From: CAYTZH01 sp964442285
GTDB lineage: Bacteria > Myxococcota_A > UBA9160 > JAFDET01
Direction of reading: 5' to 3'
NCBI GenBank assembly: GCA_964442285.1
Contig: CAYTZH010000028.1
Location: 1-63,262 of the forward strand
Length of the DNA stretch: 63,262 bases
Shown here: piece after piece, positions 43,180 to 51,950 of the stretch
How the letters are laid out: each line of letters starts with the position of its first letter
Numbering within the stretch: position 1 is the first letter of the stretch
Translations under genes and position numbers: made by a program
Notes under the pieces: generated by a model
What the model was told of the DNA's origin: nothing
What the model saw: only the letters and a program-made list of their open reading frames with translations
Database searches by the model: none

Positions 43180-44655
43180 CTACCGTGGCCCGCCGGCCGG
43201 CTCGGCGAGCGGCGCGCCGTCGCTGGCGGCCGCCTCGCGGACCGCGGCCAGCAGTCCGAGCAGATCCTCGTCGTCGGTGAACGGATTCTGCAGGGTGCAG
43301 CGCAGGTACAGTCGGCCCCCCAGCTCGGCCGACACCAGGTAATAGCTTCCCGTGGCCGTGACCGCGCGCCGGAAGCGGTCCTGGGCGTCGTCCGGGTCGC
43401 CGGATGCACCCGTGTACCGGAAGCACACGATGTTGGCCTCCGGGGCCATCGCCAGCTCGAAGTCCTCGGAGGTCTCGACCAGCTCCGCGAGCCGCCGGGC
43501 GACGTCCAGACAGCGGGTGACGTAGTCCCGGTAGAGGCCTGCGCCGTGGACCCGCAGCCCGGTGTAGAGCAGCAGCGCCATGCCCGAGCGGGTGCACTCC
43601 ACGGTGCGGTTGCCCGGGTTGTACCACTCCTCGTCGGGCCGCTCGTCGAAGAGGTAGGTGGCCTCCTGGCGGAAGGTCTCGTAGGAGCGCCGTCGCTCCT
43701 TGAAGAGCACGCCGGTCAGCACCGCCGGCGTCAGCATCATCTTGTGGCAGTCCCACACCAGGGAGTCGGCGCGGCCGAGACCCCGGAGGAGGTGCCGATA
43801 GCGCGGCGAGAGCACGACGCTGGCGCCGTGGGCGCCGTCCACGTGGAACCAGAGCCCCTGGCGCTCGCAGAAGTCGGCGATCGGCTCGAGCGGATCGAAG
43901 CTGCCGGTGGCGGTGGTGCAGGCGCTGGCCACCACGGCGATCGGACGCCGGCCCAGGCGCCGGGCTTCGTCCAGGGCCGCGGGGAGGGCGTCGACCCGCA
44001 TGCGGTAGGCCTCGTCGACCGGCACCCGCAGGAAGCCCCCCTCGCCCCAGCCCATCATCTTCACCGCCCGGGCCACGCAGTAGTGAGCGTGGTCGGAGAC
44101 CAGGACGCAGAGCTTCTCGTCGGGGCGCGCCCCCTCCGTCCAGAGGTCGTAGCCGGCCACCGCCTGGCGCGCCGCCAGCAGCGAGGTGAGGTTGCCCAGG
44201 GAGCCGCCGCTGGTGAGGATGCCGCCGGCGCCCTTGGGCAGGCCGGCCTCCTCGCACATCCACTCGATCAGCCGCACCTCGATCGGCACGACCGTCGGCC
44301 CGGTCTCGTACACCGAGGGGTCGTTGTTGAGCAGGGATATGAAGAGCCCCGCCAGTGCCGCGGCCGGCAGGGGCAGGCCGTCCTGGTGGCCCATGGCGCG
44401 CGGGTCGTGCAGGTGGAGGGCCCGCCGCAGCAGATCCTCCGTCAGCGCGTCCACCGTGGCCGACGGGGCCTCGCCGACGCCCGGGGTACGGGCGAGCTGG
44501 TGCTCCGGCTCCTGCCAGGGAAGCACCGCGGCACTCCGTCGCGCGACGGCGTCACCCAGGTAGTCCGCGAGCCGATCGACCAGGGCGTGACCCTGCTCGC
44601 GAAAGCGATCGGGGTCGAAGGCGGCTCGCAGGCGGCGAAGCGCGGCGGCATCCAT
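43180..44655 (-). CDS. PLP-dependent group II amino-acid decarboxylase
   Basis: 491 aa, ATG at 44655. Group II decarboxylase features: GGILTSGGSLGNLTSLLAAR, VSDHAHYCVARAVKMMG, ASACTTATGSFDPLEPI, WFHVDGAHGASVVLSP (PLP-Asp) and SLVWDCHKMMLTP with the Schiff-base Lys about 305. The C-terminal domain ends with YLRCTLQNPFTDDEDL. Relatives act on aromatic amino acids, glutamate, aspartate, cysteine sulfinate or 2,4-diaminobutyrate; specificity cannot be fixed. TACAAT (minus strand, 44740-44735), without a clear -35, may be its -10. Confidence 0.9.
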   Translation of the reverse strand: MDAAALRRLRAAFDPDRFREQGHALVDRLADYLGDAVARRSAAVLPWQEPEHQLARTPGVGEAPSATVDALTEDLLRRALHLHDPRAMGHQDGLPLPAAALAGLFISLLNNDPSVYETGPTVVPIEVRLIEWMCEEAGLPKGAGGILTSGGSLGNLTSLLAARQAVAGYDLWTEGARPDEKLCVLVSDHAHYCVARAVKMMGWGEGGFLRVPVDEAYRMRVDALPAALDEARRLGRRPIAVVASACTTATGSFDPLEPIADFCERQGLWFHVDGAHGASVVLSPRYRHLLRGLGRADSLVWDCHKMMLTPAVLTGVLFKERRRSYETFRQEATYLFDERPDEEWYNPGNRTVECTRSGMALLLYTGLRVHGAGLYRDYVTRCLDVARRLAELVETSEDFELAMAPEANIVCFRYTGASGDPDDAQDRFRRAVTATGSYYLVSAELGGRLYLRCTLQNPFTDDEDLLGLLAAVREAAASDGAPLAEPAGGPR

Positions 44656-44797
44656 GCAGGGGTCACTCCACGACAGGGCATCGGTGCCCGAGCGGCGCGG
44701 CCGTCCTGCGCGATCGCCCCTGCTCGAGCCCACCATTGTAGCGTGGCCGCCTCGCCCGACGGGCCGTGCGATCGAAAAAGCTCCTGATTCCAGCTGA

Positions 44798-45598
44798 TTA
44801 AAGGTCTCGTTGCCGCTCCGGGACCCCTCCGGCGAAGCGGCTGCCCTTGCGCCAGCCCACCTGCTGGAGCCGGTAGTAGAGGTTGGGCGCCAGGGCGAAC
44901 AGCACCCGCAGCAGCCGGAACGAGATGGGCTCGTCGTAGGTGCCCACCCACTGCTTGCCGTCCACCCAGGCGGCGATGCGCCGCGCCACCGTGGCCCCGT
45001 CCGGGGCGCTGTCGCAGCGTCGCCTGCGGATCCGGGTGCCGCGCTCGTTGAGCCGGATCACCGGCGCCCAGGACAGGGGGCCCTGGATCGCGCCCGGCCG
45101 GTAGAGGCGGAGGCGCAGGCGCGGGTTCGCGTGGTTCGCGATCGGACCCACGCCCGTGTAGAAGTAGTGCGCCGCGATCTTCGACGCGTGGTAGACCGGG
45201 CCGAAGCACGAGGGGGCGCCGTCGGCGATCGAGCCGATGCACACCACGTCCACCGGCCGCTCCCAGGCGCGCTCCGCCGCCACCAGGGCGAAGTAGGACG
45301 GGAACAGGGCGTTGATCTCGTAGATCGACTCGGTCTGATCGAGGAGCGGCATGCCGTTGTCGGCGATCTCGCCTTCGATCTGTCCGGCGTTGAGCAGCGC
45401 CACGTCGAAGTCCTCGGCGGCCAGGGCCCGGGCGTCCTCCACCGTGCGCTGGGCGTTCTGGACCATCCGGGCGCAATGCTCCTGCTTCGCGTCCGCCTGG
45501 CGGGAGACGCCGACCACCTTCCAGCCCCGGTTCGCGTACACCTCGGCCAGGGCGGCGCCGAGGGTGCCTGTGACGCCGGTGATCAGCACGGTCTTCAT
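44798..45598 (-). CDS. short-chain dehydrogenase/reductase family protein
   Basis: 266 aa, ATG at 45598 overlapping the GMC stop (ATGA). VLITGVTGTLGAALAEVY is the TGxxxGxG cofactor loop, LLNAGQIEGE the NAG motif, and the active site is CIGSIADGAPSCFGPVYHASKIAAHYF (Ser, Tyr-x-x-x-Lys). Classical SDR with about 20 additional C-terminal residues. The coupling to a GMC flavoenzyme suggests a two-step oxidation or reduction of an alcohol or ketone. Confidence 0.9.
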   Translation of the reverse strand: MKTVLITGVTGTLGAALAEVYANRGWKVVGVSRQADAKQEHCARMVQNAQRTVEDARALAAEDFDVALLNAGQIEGEIADNGMPLLDQTESIYEINALFPSYFALVAAERAWERPVDVVCIGSIADGAPSCFGPVYHASKIAAHYFYTGVGPIANHANPRLRLRLYRPGAIQGPLSWAPVIRLNERGTRIRRRRCDSAPDGATVARRIAAWVDGKQWVGTYDEPISFRLLRVLFALAPNLYYRLQQVGWRKGSRFAGGVPERQRDL

Positions 45599-47148
45599 CG
45601 GAGCTCCTTCGCGACGTGGGACGCCACGCGCAGCGCGTTGGCGGCGATGGTGAGGGCGGGGCCGACACCCAGGGAGGTGGGCATGAAGCTGCCGTCGACC
45701 ACGTAGACGTTCGGGTGCCCGTGCAGCCGGCACTGGGCGTCCAGCACCGAGTGACGCGGATCGCGGCCGAAGCGGCAGGTGCCGACCTGATGACCCAGGT
45801 GCCGATGGCTCGTGTTCGCCACGGTCGACAGGCTGACGACCGCCCCCGCGCGGCGCAGCAGGCTCGCCAGGCGCCGGGCCAGCCACGCGCCCCGGAAGAC
45901 GTCGTAGGCGTGGAAGCGGCGGGTCAGGTGGGCGCTTCCGTCGGGGCGGATGCGCACCCGGTTCGACGGCTGGGGGAGGTCCTCGATCGAGCCCGCAAAC
46001 ACGATCATGCGTCGGTGCAGGGCCCGTGCCACGGCGCCCGGCAGTGGCACGGGCGCGTGCTCCGCCACCGAGAGCGGACCCGGCACCGGGATCGCCTGGG
46101 CGTAGCCGAGCTTGTGCTGGAAGCTGTTGCGACCCAGGTAGAAGTCCGAGAGTCCCACCTGCTTTGCGAAGCGCTCCGCCGCGCCCGTGGGCCGCAGGAA
46201 GAACCCCACCGGAACGGCGCCCAGGTGGCACATGTGGTTGCGACCCACCTGGTCACTGCGGCCTTCGAGGCCGGACCTGAGCAGCAGCAGCGGCGTCCCC
46301 ACCGCGCCCGCGCCGAGCAGGAAGGCCTCGGCCCGCACCTCCTCCTCGCGTCCGGTGTCGCGGTGGCGCACCCGCACCGCCCGCACCGCGCCGCGCTCCA
46401 CGATCAGGCGCTCGGCCTCGCAGCGCTCCCAGAGCGTGAGGGCGCCGTTGCGGACCGCCGGCGCGATGGCCCGGTCGTAGCTCGAGGCCCGCGCCCCGGT
46501 CGGACAGGCAAAGCCGGGGCAGCCCGGGCAGCGCAGGCAGCGCTCGAAGTCGATGGCCAGGGGCAGCGGGAAGGGCGCGAGGCCCGCGTCGGCGAAGGCG
46601 CTCGCCAGGCGCTGGCTGATGGGCTCGTACTCCGGAAGCGCGCCGGGGTAGGGCCGCATGCGACGCCCCAGGTGGGGGGGCGCCACCCGGTGGTCTCCGG
46701 AGACGCCGAACAGGTCCTCGGCCCGGTCGAAGTAGGGCGCCAGCTCCTCGTAGGCCAGGGGCCAGTCCCACAGGTGTCGCGGCAGGTGATCGGCGTAGAA
46801 GCGCCCCGGCTGGAAGTCGGCCGGGGCGGGGCGCAGCAGGCAGGCGCCGTAGAGCGCCGTGCTGCCGCCGGTCACGCCGCCGTTGATGGGACGCTGGAGC
46901 GCGCCGTTGATGTGGAGCGCCCGGTCGTCGGCCGCCGCGCCCTCGAGGATCATGCGGCGTTCGTCGCGGCCGAGCTCCGGGTCCTCGAGGCGCCCGCCGC
47001 GCTCCAGCACGAGCACCCGTCGTCCCGCGCGGACCAGCTCGTGGGCGGCAGCACCGCCGCCCGCGCCGGTGCCGATGACGATCGCGTCGAAGTCCAGAAT
47101 GCCCCCCGCCCCGCGGGCCGCGCCCGCGGGGCCTCGCGAGACAAGCAC
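45595..47148 (-). CDS. GMC-family flavin oxidoreductase with a Cys4 motif
   Basis: 517 aa if started at the GTG at 47148; no strong ribosome-binding site, so the exact start is uncertain. The FAD loop IVIGTGAGGGAAAHELV lies near the N-terminus and GGVTGGSTALYGACLLR is the second GMC block. HRHLGHQVGTCRFG (catalytic His) and YVVDGSFMPTSLGVGPALTIAANALR form the C-terminal signature. CLRCPGCPGFAC (C-x2-C-x2-C-x4-C) is an extra Cys cluster that could bind a metal or Fe-S centre. Substrate probably an alcohol or sterol-like compound; unknown. Confidence 0.88.
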   Translation of the reverse strand: MLVSRGPAGAARGAGGILDFDAIVIGTGAGGGAAAHELVRAGRRVLVLERGGRLEDPELGRDERRMILEGAAADDRALHINGALQRPINGGVTGGSTALYGACLLRPAPADFQPGRFYADHLPRHLWDWPLAYEELAPYFDRAEDLFGVSGDHRVAPPHLGRRMRPYPGALPEYEPISQRLASAFADAGLAPFPLPLAIDFERCLRCPGCPGFACPTGARASSYDRAIAPAVRNGALTLWERCEAERLIVERGAVRAVRVRHRDTGREEEVRAEAFLLGAGAVGTPLLLLRSGLEGRSDQVGRNHMCHLGAVPVGFFLRPTGAAERFAKQVGLSDFYLGRNSFQHKLGYAQAIPVPGPLSVAEHAPVPLPGAVARALHRRMIVFAGSIEDLPQPSNRVRIRPDGSAHLTRRFHAYDVFRGAWLARRLASLLRRAGAVVSLSTVANTSHRHLGHQVGTCRFGRDPRHSVLDAQCRLHGHPNVYVVDGSFMPTSLGVGPALTIAANALRVASHVAKELR

Positions 47149-47167
47149 GGCCGTGGGGCGGGGCCGT

Positions 47168-47189
47168 GTCGTTCCGGCGACGGAACGAC
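47168..47189. other. perfect 9-4-9 inverted repeat in a divergent intergenic region
   Basis: GTCGTTCCG-GCGA-CGGAACGAC, extendable by two G-T pairs, lies between the start codons of the GMC and enolase-superfamily genes. The GCGA loop is a GNRA tetraloop on the + strand. Operator or leader hairpin; 143 bases before the + start and 20 bases before the minus start. Confidence 0.7.
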
Positions 47190-47331
47190 GTCGACCGCCC
47201 CGGCCGAGCCCCGAGACCCGCGCGGCAGCCGCCCGCCGGGTCGCCCGACCCGCGTCAGGGTTGCGGCGCCGGTTCGGAGAGCCTACCGAAGACGGGTCCC
47301 TTGCCCAGCCGTTCCGCGTCCCGGAGATCCC

Positions 47332-48723
47332 GTGTCCCGAGCCGACTCCCCCCGACTGCGCATCGCGGCGATCGAGCTCGGGGAGCGACCCGTCCGGCTG
47401 CGGCTGCCCTTCCGCTTCGGCGTGGTCACCGTGCGCGAGGCCAGCCAGGCGTTCGCGCGGGCGCGGGTGGTCGCGGGAGGTCGGGAGGCCTGGGGCGCCG
47501 CCGCCGAGCTGATGATTCCCAAGTGGTTCGACAAGCGTCCCGCGCTGTCGAACGCCGAGAACCTGGCACAGCTGCGGCGCTCGCTCGCGACGGCGCGCGA
47601 CGCCTACCTCTCGGGTGGCGAGGCCACGGCCTTCGAGCACGCCCGGGCCGTCGCGCCGCCTGCGGGCGCCGAGGGAGGACTGGTCTCGGGCTACGGGCCC
47701 GCCCTGATCGACCGCGCGGTGATGGACGGCCTGTGCCGCGCGCTCGAGCTGCCGGTGCTGCAGGCGCTGCGCGAAAACCGCTTCGGGATCGCGTTCGAGC
47801 CGGCCCTCGACGCGGACGGCTTCCTCGCCGGCCTCGCTCCCGCCGCCCGTATGGAGGCGCGCCACACCGTGGGGCTGGCGGACGCCCTCGCCGACGCCGA
47901 GCTCGATCCCGCCGAGCGCGTGGACGACGGCCTGCCCGAGAGCCTCGATGCCGCCATCGCCCGCTACGGCCTGAGCGCCTTCAAGGTGAAGGTCTGCGGC
48001 GACACGCCGGCGGACCTCGCGCGGCTGCGGGCGGTGGCCGGCCGCCTGGATCGCCTGACCCACCCCTACCGCGTGACCCTCGACGGCAACGAGCAGTTCC
48101 GCGACGTGGAGGCGGCCCGGGAGCTGCTCGAAGCCGTCGCCGCAGAGCCCGCCCTGGAGCGCTTCCGCGCCTCGCTGCTGTACGTCGAGCAGCCGATCCA
48201 CCGGGACCTGGCGCTCGACTGCAACGTGCGGCCCCTGGCGCGCTTCGCCCCGGTGGTGATCGACGAGTCCGACGCCGACGACGAGGCCTTCGTCCGCGCC
48301 CGCGAGTGCGGCTACGCGGGCGTCTCCACCAAGACCTGCAAGGGCGTCTACCGCTCCCTGCGCAACGCAGCCCGCTGCGCCGCCTGGAATGCCGAGGGCC
48401 CCGCGTCGCCCTTCTTCGTCACGGCGGAGGACCTCACCTGCCAGGCCGGCCTCGCGGTGCAGCAGGACCTCTGGCTCGCGGCGCTGCTCGGCTGCACCCA
48501 TGCGGAGCGCAACGGCCACCACTACGCCACCGGCCTCCACGGCGCCGCCGACGCGGAGCGCGACGCCTTCGCCGCGGCCCATCCCGATCTCTACCGCCGT
48601 CACGAGGGCGGCCTGCGCCTGCGCATCGAGAAGGGCCGCATCGCCCTGGCCTCCCTCGACTGCGTGGGCTTCGCCTCGGCGGCGCTGCCGGATTTCGAGG
48701 GCATGACGCCCGTGGAGCCCTGA
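47332..48723 (+). CDS. enolase-superfamily (mandelate racemase-like) enzyme
   Basis: 463 aa, GTG with GGAG six bases upstream. Enolase-superfamily barrel motifs in order: FKVKVC (Lys-x-Lys, about 218-220), LDGNEQF (metal Asp about 251), YVEQP (metal Glu about 286), VIDESDADD (metal Asp-Glu about 311-312) and STKTCKG (Lys about 334). The KxK plus late Lys arrangement is closest to the muconate-lactonising/dipeptide-epimerase side of the superfamily. It is longer than the usual 350-400 aa, mainly in the N-terminal capping part. Leads a three-gene operon; the substrate is probably a sugar acid or hydroxy acid. Confidence 0.83.
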   Translation: MSRADSPRLRIAAIELGERPVRLRLPFRFGVVTVREASQAFARARVVAGGREAWGAAAELMIPKWFDKRPALSNAENLAQLRRSLATARDAYLSGGEATAFEHARAVAPPAGAEGGLVSGYGPALIDRAVMDGLCRALELPVLQALRENRFGIAFEPALDADGFLAGLAPAARMEARHTVGLADALADAELDPAERVDDGLPESLDAAIARYGLSAFKVKVCGDTPADLARLRAVAGRLDRLTHPYRVTLDGNEQFRDVEAARELLEAVAAEPALERFRASLLYVEQPIHRDLALDCNVRPLARFAPVVIDESDADDEAFVRARECGYAGVSTKTCKGVYRSLRNAARCAAWNAEGPASPFFVTAEDLTCQAGLAVQQDLWLAALLGCTHAERNGHHYATGLHGAADAERDAFAAAHPDLYRRHEGGLRLRIEKGRIALASLDCVGFASAALPDFEGMTPVEP

Positions 48724-48724
48724 C

Positions 48725-49741
48725 ATGTCCGAAGCCAAGCCCCTCGCCCTGGTGTCCCCGTACCCGCGGGCGCGTTGGATGATCCTCACCGACGAGGCCC
48801 TCGCCCGGGTGGAGCAGAAGCTCGACCTGGTGGTGCACGAGGGGGGCGAGCCGCCCGACGCCTGGGTGGACGAGCACGTCGCCGAGGCCGTGTTCCTGAT
48901 CGGGAAGATCCCGCTGCCGCCCGAGCGACTGGCGCGCGCCGGGAAGCTGCGGGCGGTGATCAACGTGGAGGGCAACTGGCGGCCCGACGTGGACTACGCA
49001 GGCTGCGAGGCCCGGCGCATCCCGGTGCTCTCGATCGCGCCCGCCATGGCGCCGGCCGTCGCCGAGATGTGTCTGGCCTTCGCCCTCGACCTTGCGCGGG
49101 GCATCACGCCGGCGGACCGCGCCTTCCGAGCGGGCGAGGAGCAGTGGGGCATCCTCGGCAACTTCAAGTCGTTCCTGCTGCGGGGCGCCCCCGTGGGCCT
49201 CATCGGCTTCGGCAACCTGGGCCAGTGCCTGCGCCCGCTGCTGGCGCCCTTCGGGGGGGTGGTGCGGGTCTACGATCCCTGGCTGGCGCCCGGCTTCCTG
49301 CGCGACCACGGCTGCCAGCCGGCCTCCCTCGACGAGCTGCTGGCCGAGTCCAAGGTGATCTTCGTCCTGGCGGGCGTGTTCCGGGAGAGCGAGGGCTTCC
49401 TCGACCGCGCCCGGCTCGAGAAGATCCGCGAGGACGCCGCCGTGGTGCTCGCGAGCCGCGCCGAGGTGGTGGACTTCGACGCCTTCGTGGAGCTGGCCCA
49501 GGCGGGCCGCTTCCGGGCCGCCATCGACGTCTTCCCCGAGGAGCCGCTGCCGAAGGACCACCCCGTCCGCCAGGCCGACGCCGTGCTGCTCTCTGCCCAC
49601 CGGGCGGGGGGGCTGCTGGAGTCGTATCGGAGGATCAGCGACATGCTCGAGGACGACCTGGACCTGATGCTGCAGGGGCTGCCGCCGGTGCGCTTGCAGC
49701 AGGCCCGCGCCCGAACCGCCGCCACCGCGAGGAGCCGCTGA
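48725..49741 (+). CDS. D-isomer-specific 2-hydroxyacid dehydrogenase
   Basis: 338 aa, ATG one base after the upstream stop. NAD-binding GFGNLGQ (GxGxxG) near residue 160, ASRAEVVDFDAF and IDVFPEEPLPKDHPVR, then LLSAHRAGGLLES with the catalytic His about 290. Family members reduce 2-keto acids or oxidise D-2-hydroxy acids with NAD(P). The catalytic Arg of this family is normally in a GRGxxVD motif; here it is ASRAEVVD, which keeps the Arg. Middle gene of the operon; its stop overlaps the next ATG by one base. Confidence 0.9.
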   Translation: MSEAKPLALVSPYPRARWMILTDEALARVEQKLDLVVHEGGEPPDAWVDEHVAEAVFLIGKIPLPPERLARAGKLRAVINVEGNWRPDVDYAGCEARRIPVLSIAPAMAPAVAEMCLAFALDLARGITPADRAFRAGEEQWGILGNFKSFLLRGAPVGLIGFGNLGQCLRPLLAPFGGVVRVYDPWLAPGFLRDHGCQPASLDELLAESKVIFVLAGVFRESEGFLDRARLEKIREDAAVVLASRAEVVDFDAFVELAQAGRFRAAIDVFPEEPLPKDHPVRQADAVLLSAHRAGGLLESYRRISDMLEDDLDLMLQGLPPVRLQQARARTAATARSR

Positions 49742-50772
49742 TGTCCGACACGCCCCCGATCCGCTTCGCCGCCCTCGGGCTCGACCACATCCACGTGTAT
49801 GGCATGACCGCCTGCCTGCTGAAGGCGGGCGCCGAGTTCGCCGCCTTCCACGGCGCCGACGAGCAGGCGGAGGGCTTCGGCAAGCTCTTCCCGATGGCCC
49901 GGCGCGCCCGGGAGGTGGACGAGATCCTCGACGACGAGACGATCCCGCTGGTGATCTGCGCGGTCGTCCCGGATCGGCGCGCCTCCCTCGGCGCAGCGTG
50001 CATGCGCCGGGGCAAGGACGTCCTCATGGACAAGCCCGGCGCCGTCACCCTCGACGAGCTGGCCACGCTGCGGTCCGTGCAGCGGGAGACCGGTCGCCTC
50101 TACGCCATCTACTTCTCCGAGCGGCTCGAGAACGCCGCCACCGTGCGGGCCTGCGAGCTGGTGCGCGAGGGCGCCATCGGCCGGCCCATCCACACCCTGG
50201 GTCTGGGGCCCCACAAGCTCGGGCTCGCGCCGAGGCCGGCCTGGTTCTACGACCGGCCTCGCTACGGCGGCATCCTGGCAGACCTGGCCTGCCACCAGGT
50301 GGACCAGTTCCTGTACCTGACCGGCGCCACCGGGGCGGAGGTGGTGAGCGCCCAGGTCGCCAACTGGAACCACCCGGAGCATCCGGGCCTGGAGGACTTC
50401 GGCGAGCTGCTGCTGCGGAGCGACGGCGCCACCGGCTACGCGCGGGTGGACTGGTTCACGCCGGAGGGCCTCGGCACCTGGGGCGACGTGCGCCTGGTGG
50501 TCGCCGGCACCGAGGGCACCCTGGAGGTCCGCAAGAACTGCGACCTGGAGGGACGAGAGGGCGGCAACCACCTCTTCCTGGTCGACGGCCGGGGCGTGCG
50601 CCACCTGGACTGCGCCCAGGACCCCCTGCCCTTCGGACCGGCGCTGCTGCGCGACGTCACCGAGCGCACCCAGACCGCCCTGCCCCAGGAGCACACCTTC
50701 ACGGCGATGGCGCTCGCCCTCGAGGCCCAGGCGCGTGCCACCCGCCTGGGCCACCTGGTGGGGGTCAGGTGA
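49741..50772 (+). CDS. Gfo/Idh/MocA-family oxidoreductase
   Basis: 343 aa, ATG overlapping the previous stop (TGATG). N-terminal Rossmann region FAALGLDHIHVYGMTACLL has a modified GxGxxG; DVLMDKPGAVTLDEL is the E/DKP motif with the catalytic Lys. DLACHQVDQFLYLTG carries the H-x-x-D pair typical of sugar dehydrogenases, and GTEGTLEVRKN marks the C-terminal domain. The operon (enolase-like, hydroxyacid dehydrogenase, Gfo) suggests a catabolic route for a sugar acid or inositol-like compound; no transporter is adjacent. Confidence 0.88.
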   Translation: MSDTPPIRFAALGLDHIHVYGMTACLLKAGAEFAAFHGADEQAEGFGKLFPMARRAREVDEILDDETIPLVICAVVPDRRASLGAACMRRGKDVLMDKPGAVTLDELATLRSVQRETGRLYAIYFSERLENAATVRACELVREGAIGRPIHTLGLGPHKLGLAPRPAWFYDRPRYGGILADLACHQVDQFLYLTGATGAEVVSAQVANWNHPEHPGLEDFGELLLRSDGATGYARVDWFTPEGLGTWGDVRLVVAGTEGTLEVRKNCDLEGREGGNHLFLVDGRGVRHLDCAQDPLPFGPALLRDVTERTQTALPQEHTFTAMALALEAQARATRLGHLVGVR

Positions 50773-51427
50773 GGGGGATGAGGCGGAGCTCCACGCGGCG
50801 GTTCTGCTGGCGTCCTTCGGCGGTGTCGTTGCTCATGATCGGGAAACGATCGCCGAAGCCCTGGGTCACCACCCGGGCCGGCATCACGCCCTGGGCCGTC
50901 AGGTACTGGCCCACGCTGCCGGCGCGCCGCTCCGAGAGCTCCTGGTTGTACATGGCCTGGCCGGTGCTGTCGGCGTGGCCGGTGACCTCGAGCAGGGTCT
51001 TCTCGTACTCCTTCACCACGAGCACCACCGAGTTCAGCACCGGGTAGAAGTCGCTCCGGATCTCCGAGCGGTCGGTGGCGAAGGTGATGTTGCCGGGCAT
51101 GTTGAGGCGGATGTTGTCGCCTTCGCGGGTCACGCTGACCCCGGTGCCGGCCAGCCGCTCGCGCAGCTTGCGCTCCTGGATGTCCATGTAGGCGCCCACC
51201 GCGCCGCCGGCCAGCGCGCCGGCCCCGGCGCCGATGGCGGCGCGCTTGGCCCGGTTGCGGCCGGTGGCAGCGCCGATGGCGGCGCCCACCGCCGCGCCCG
51301 CGGCCACGCCGACGGCGGTCTTGCTCACCTGCCTCTCACCGGTGTAGGGATCCGTGGTGCAGCCCTGGCCCACGAGCGCCGCGATGGCGATCGCCGCGGC
51401 GGCCCGTTGCTGGTTCCGTCGATGCAT
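50765..51427 (-). CDS. OmpA-family outer-membrane lipoprotein
   Basis: 220 aa, ATG at 51427 with AGGAGG upstream. Lipobox AALVGQGC, then a Gly-zipper region (AVGVAAGAAVGAAIGAATG, AGAGALAGGAVGAYMD). The C-terminal OmpA/MotB peptidoglycan-binding domain is NITFATDRSEIRSDFYPVLNSV, VTGHADSTGQAMYNQELSERRA, GFGDRFPIMSNDTAEGRQQNRRVEL. This is the YiaD/Pal-like arrangement, linking outer membrane and peptidoglycan. Its 3' end overlaps the convergent Gfo gene by eight bases. Confidence 0.92.
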   Translation of the reverse strand: MHRRNQQRAAAAIAIAALVGQGCTTDPYTGERQVSKTAVGVAAGAAVGAAIGAATGRNRAKRAAIGAGAGALAGGAVGAYMDIQERKLRERLAGTGVSVTREGDNIRLNMPGNITFATDRSEIRSDFYPVLNSVVLVVKEYEKTLLEVTGHADSTGQAMYNQELSERRAGSVGQYLTAQGVMPARVVTQGFGDRFPIMSNDTAEGRQQNRRVELRLIPLT

Positions 51428-51444
51428 GGGGATACCTCCTCGCG

Positions 51445-51948
51445 TCAGACGTCGTCCGCGGTGGACGAATTCGATGGCACGGGCACCACGACGACGGGGA
51501 TGGTGGCTTTTCGCAGCACCCGGTCGGCCGTCGAGCCCAGGAGCAGCCGTTCCGCGAGGTTCTGGCCGCGCTTGGCCAGCACGATCAGGCTCACCCCGCG
51601 CTTTTCCGCGTGGTCGAGGATCTGCCGATGGGCCACGCCCACCAGGATCCGGCTGCGCACCGGGAGGTCCCCGGCGTTGCGCACGAGCTTCTCCAGGCCG
51701 TGCTCGGCGGCCCGGCGGTTCTCGCCCTGGAGCTCCGCCACGAGCTCGCGCGCCGTGGGCGAGCGGGGGAGCGTCGGTGTCAGCTTGGGGATCACGTGGA
51801 TGACCTCGAGCGCGGCGCCGAGCCTCCGCGCCAGGTCGCGGGCGACTCGGAAGGCCGCGCGAGAGGCTCGTGAGAAGTCCACCGCCACCAGGATCCGGTC
51901 CTGAGGCGCAGCGGATCGTGCGCGCGACAGCCGTGCGCCGGGACTCAT
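51445..51948 (-). CDS. universal stress protein (UspA family)
   Basis: 167 aa from the ATG at 51948 with GAGGAGGG upstream; a longer in-frame extension is not needed. RILVAVDFSRASRAAFRVARDLARRLGAALEVIHVIP is the usual Usp start. The C-terminus has LIVLAKRGQNLAERLLLGSTADRVLRKATIPVVVVP, where GxxG(x)9GS/T-type residues bind ATP in one subgroup. It lies 17 bases upstream of the OmpA gene on the same strand. Confidence 0.9.
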   Translation of the reverse strand: MSPGARLSRARSAAPQDRILVAVDFSRASRAAFRVARDLARRLGAALEVIHVIPKLTPTLPRSPTARELVAELQGENRRAAEHGLEKLVRNAGDLPVRSRILVGVAHRQILDHAEKRGVSLIVLAKRGQNLAERLLLGSTADRVLRKATIPVVVVPVPSNSSTADDV

Positions 51949-51950
51949 GG

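Noticed and set aside
44770..44800. Rho-independent terminator after the SDR gene
   Set aside because: AGCT...AGCT followed by TTTTT on the minus strand was noted, but the stem is only four base pairs.
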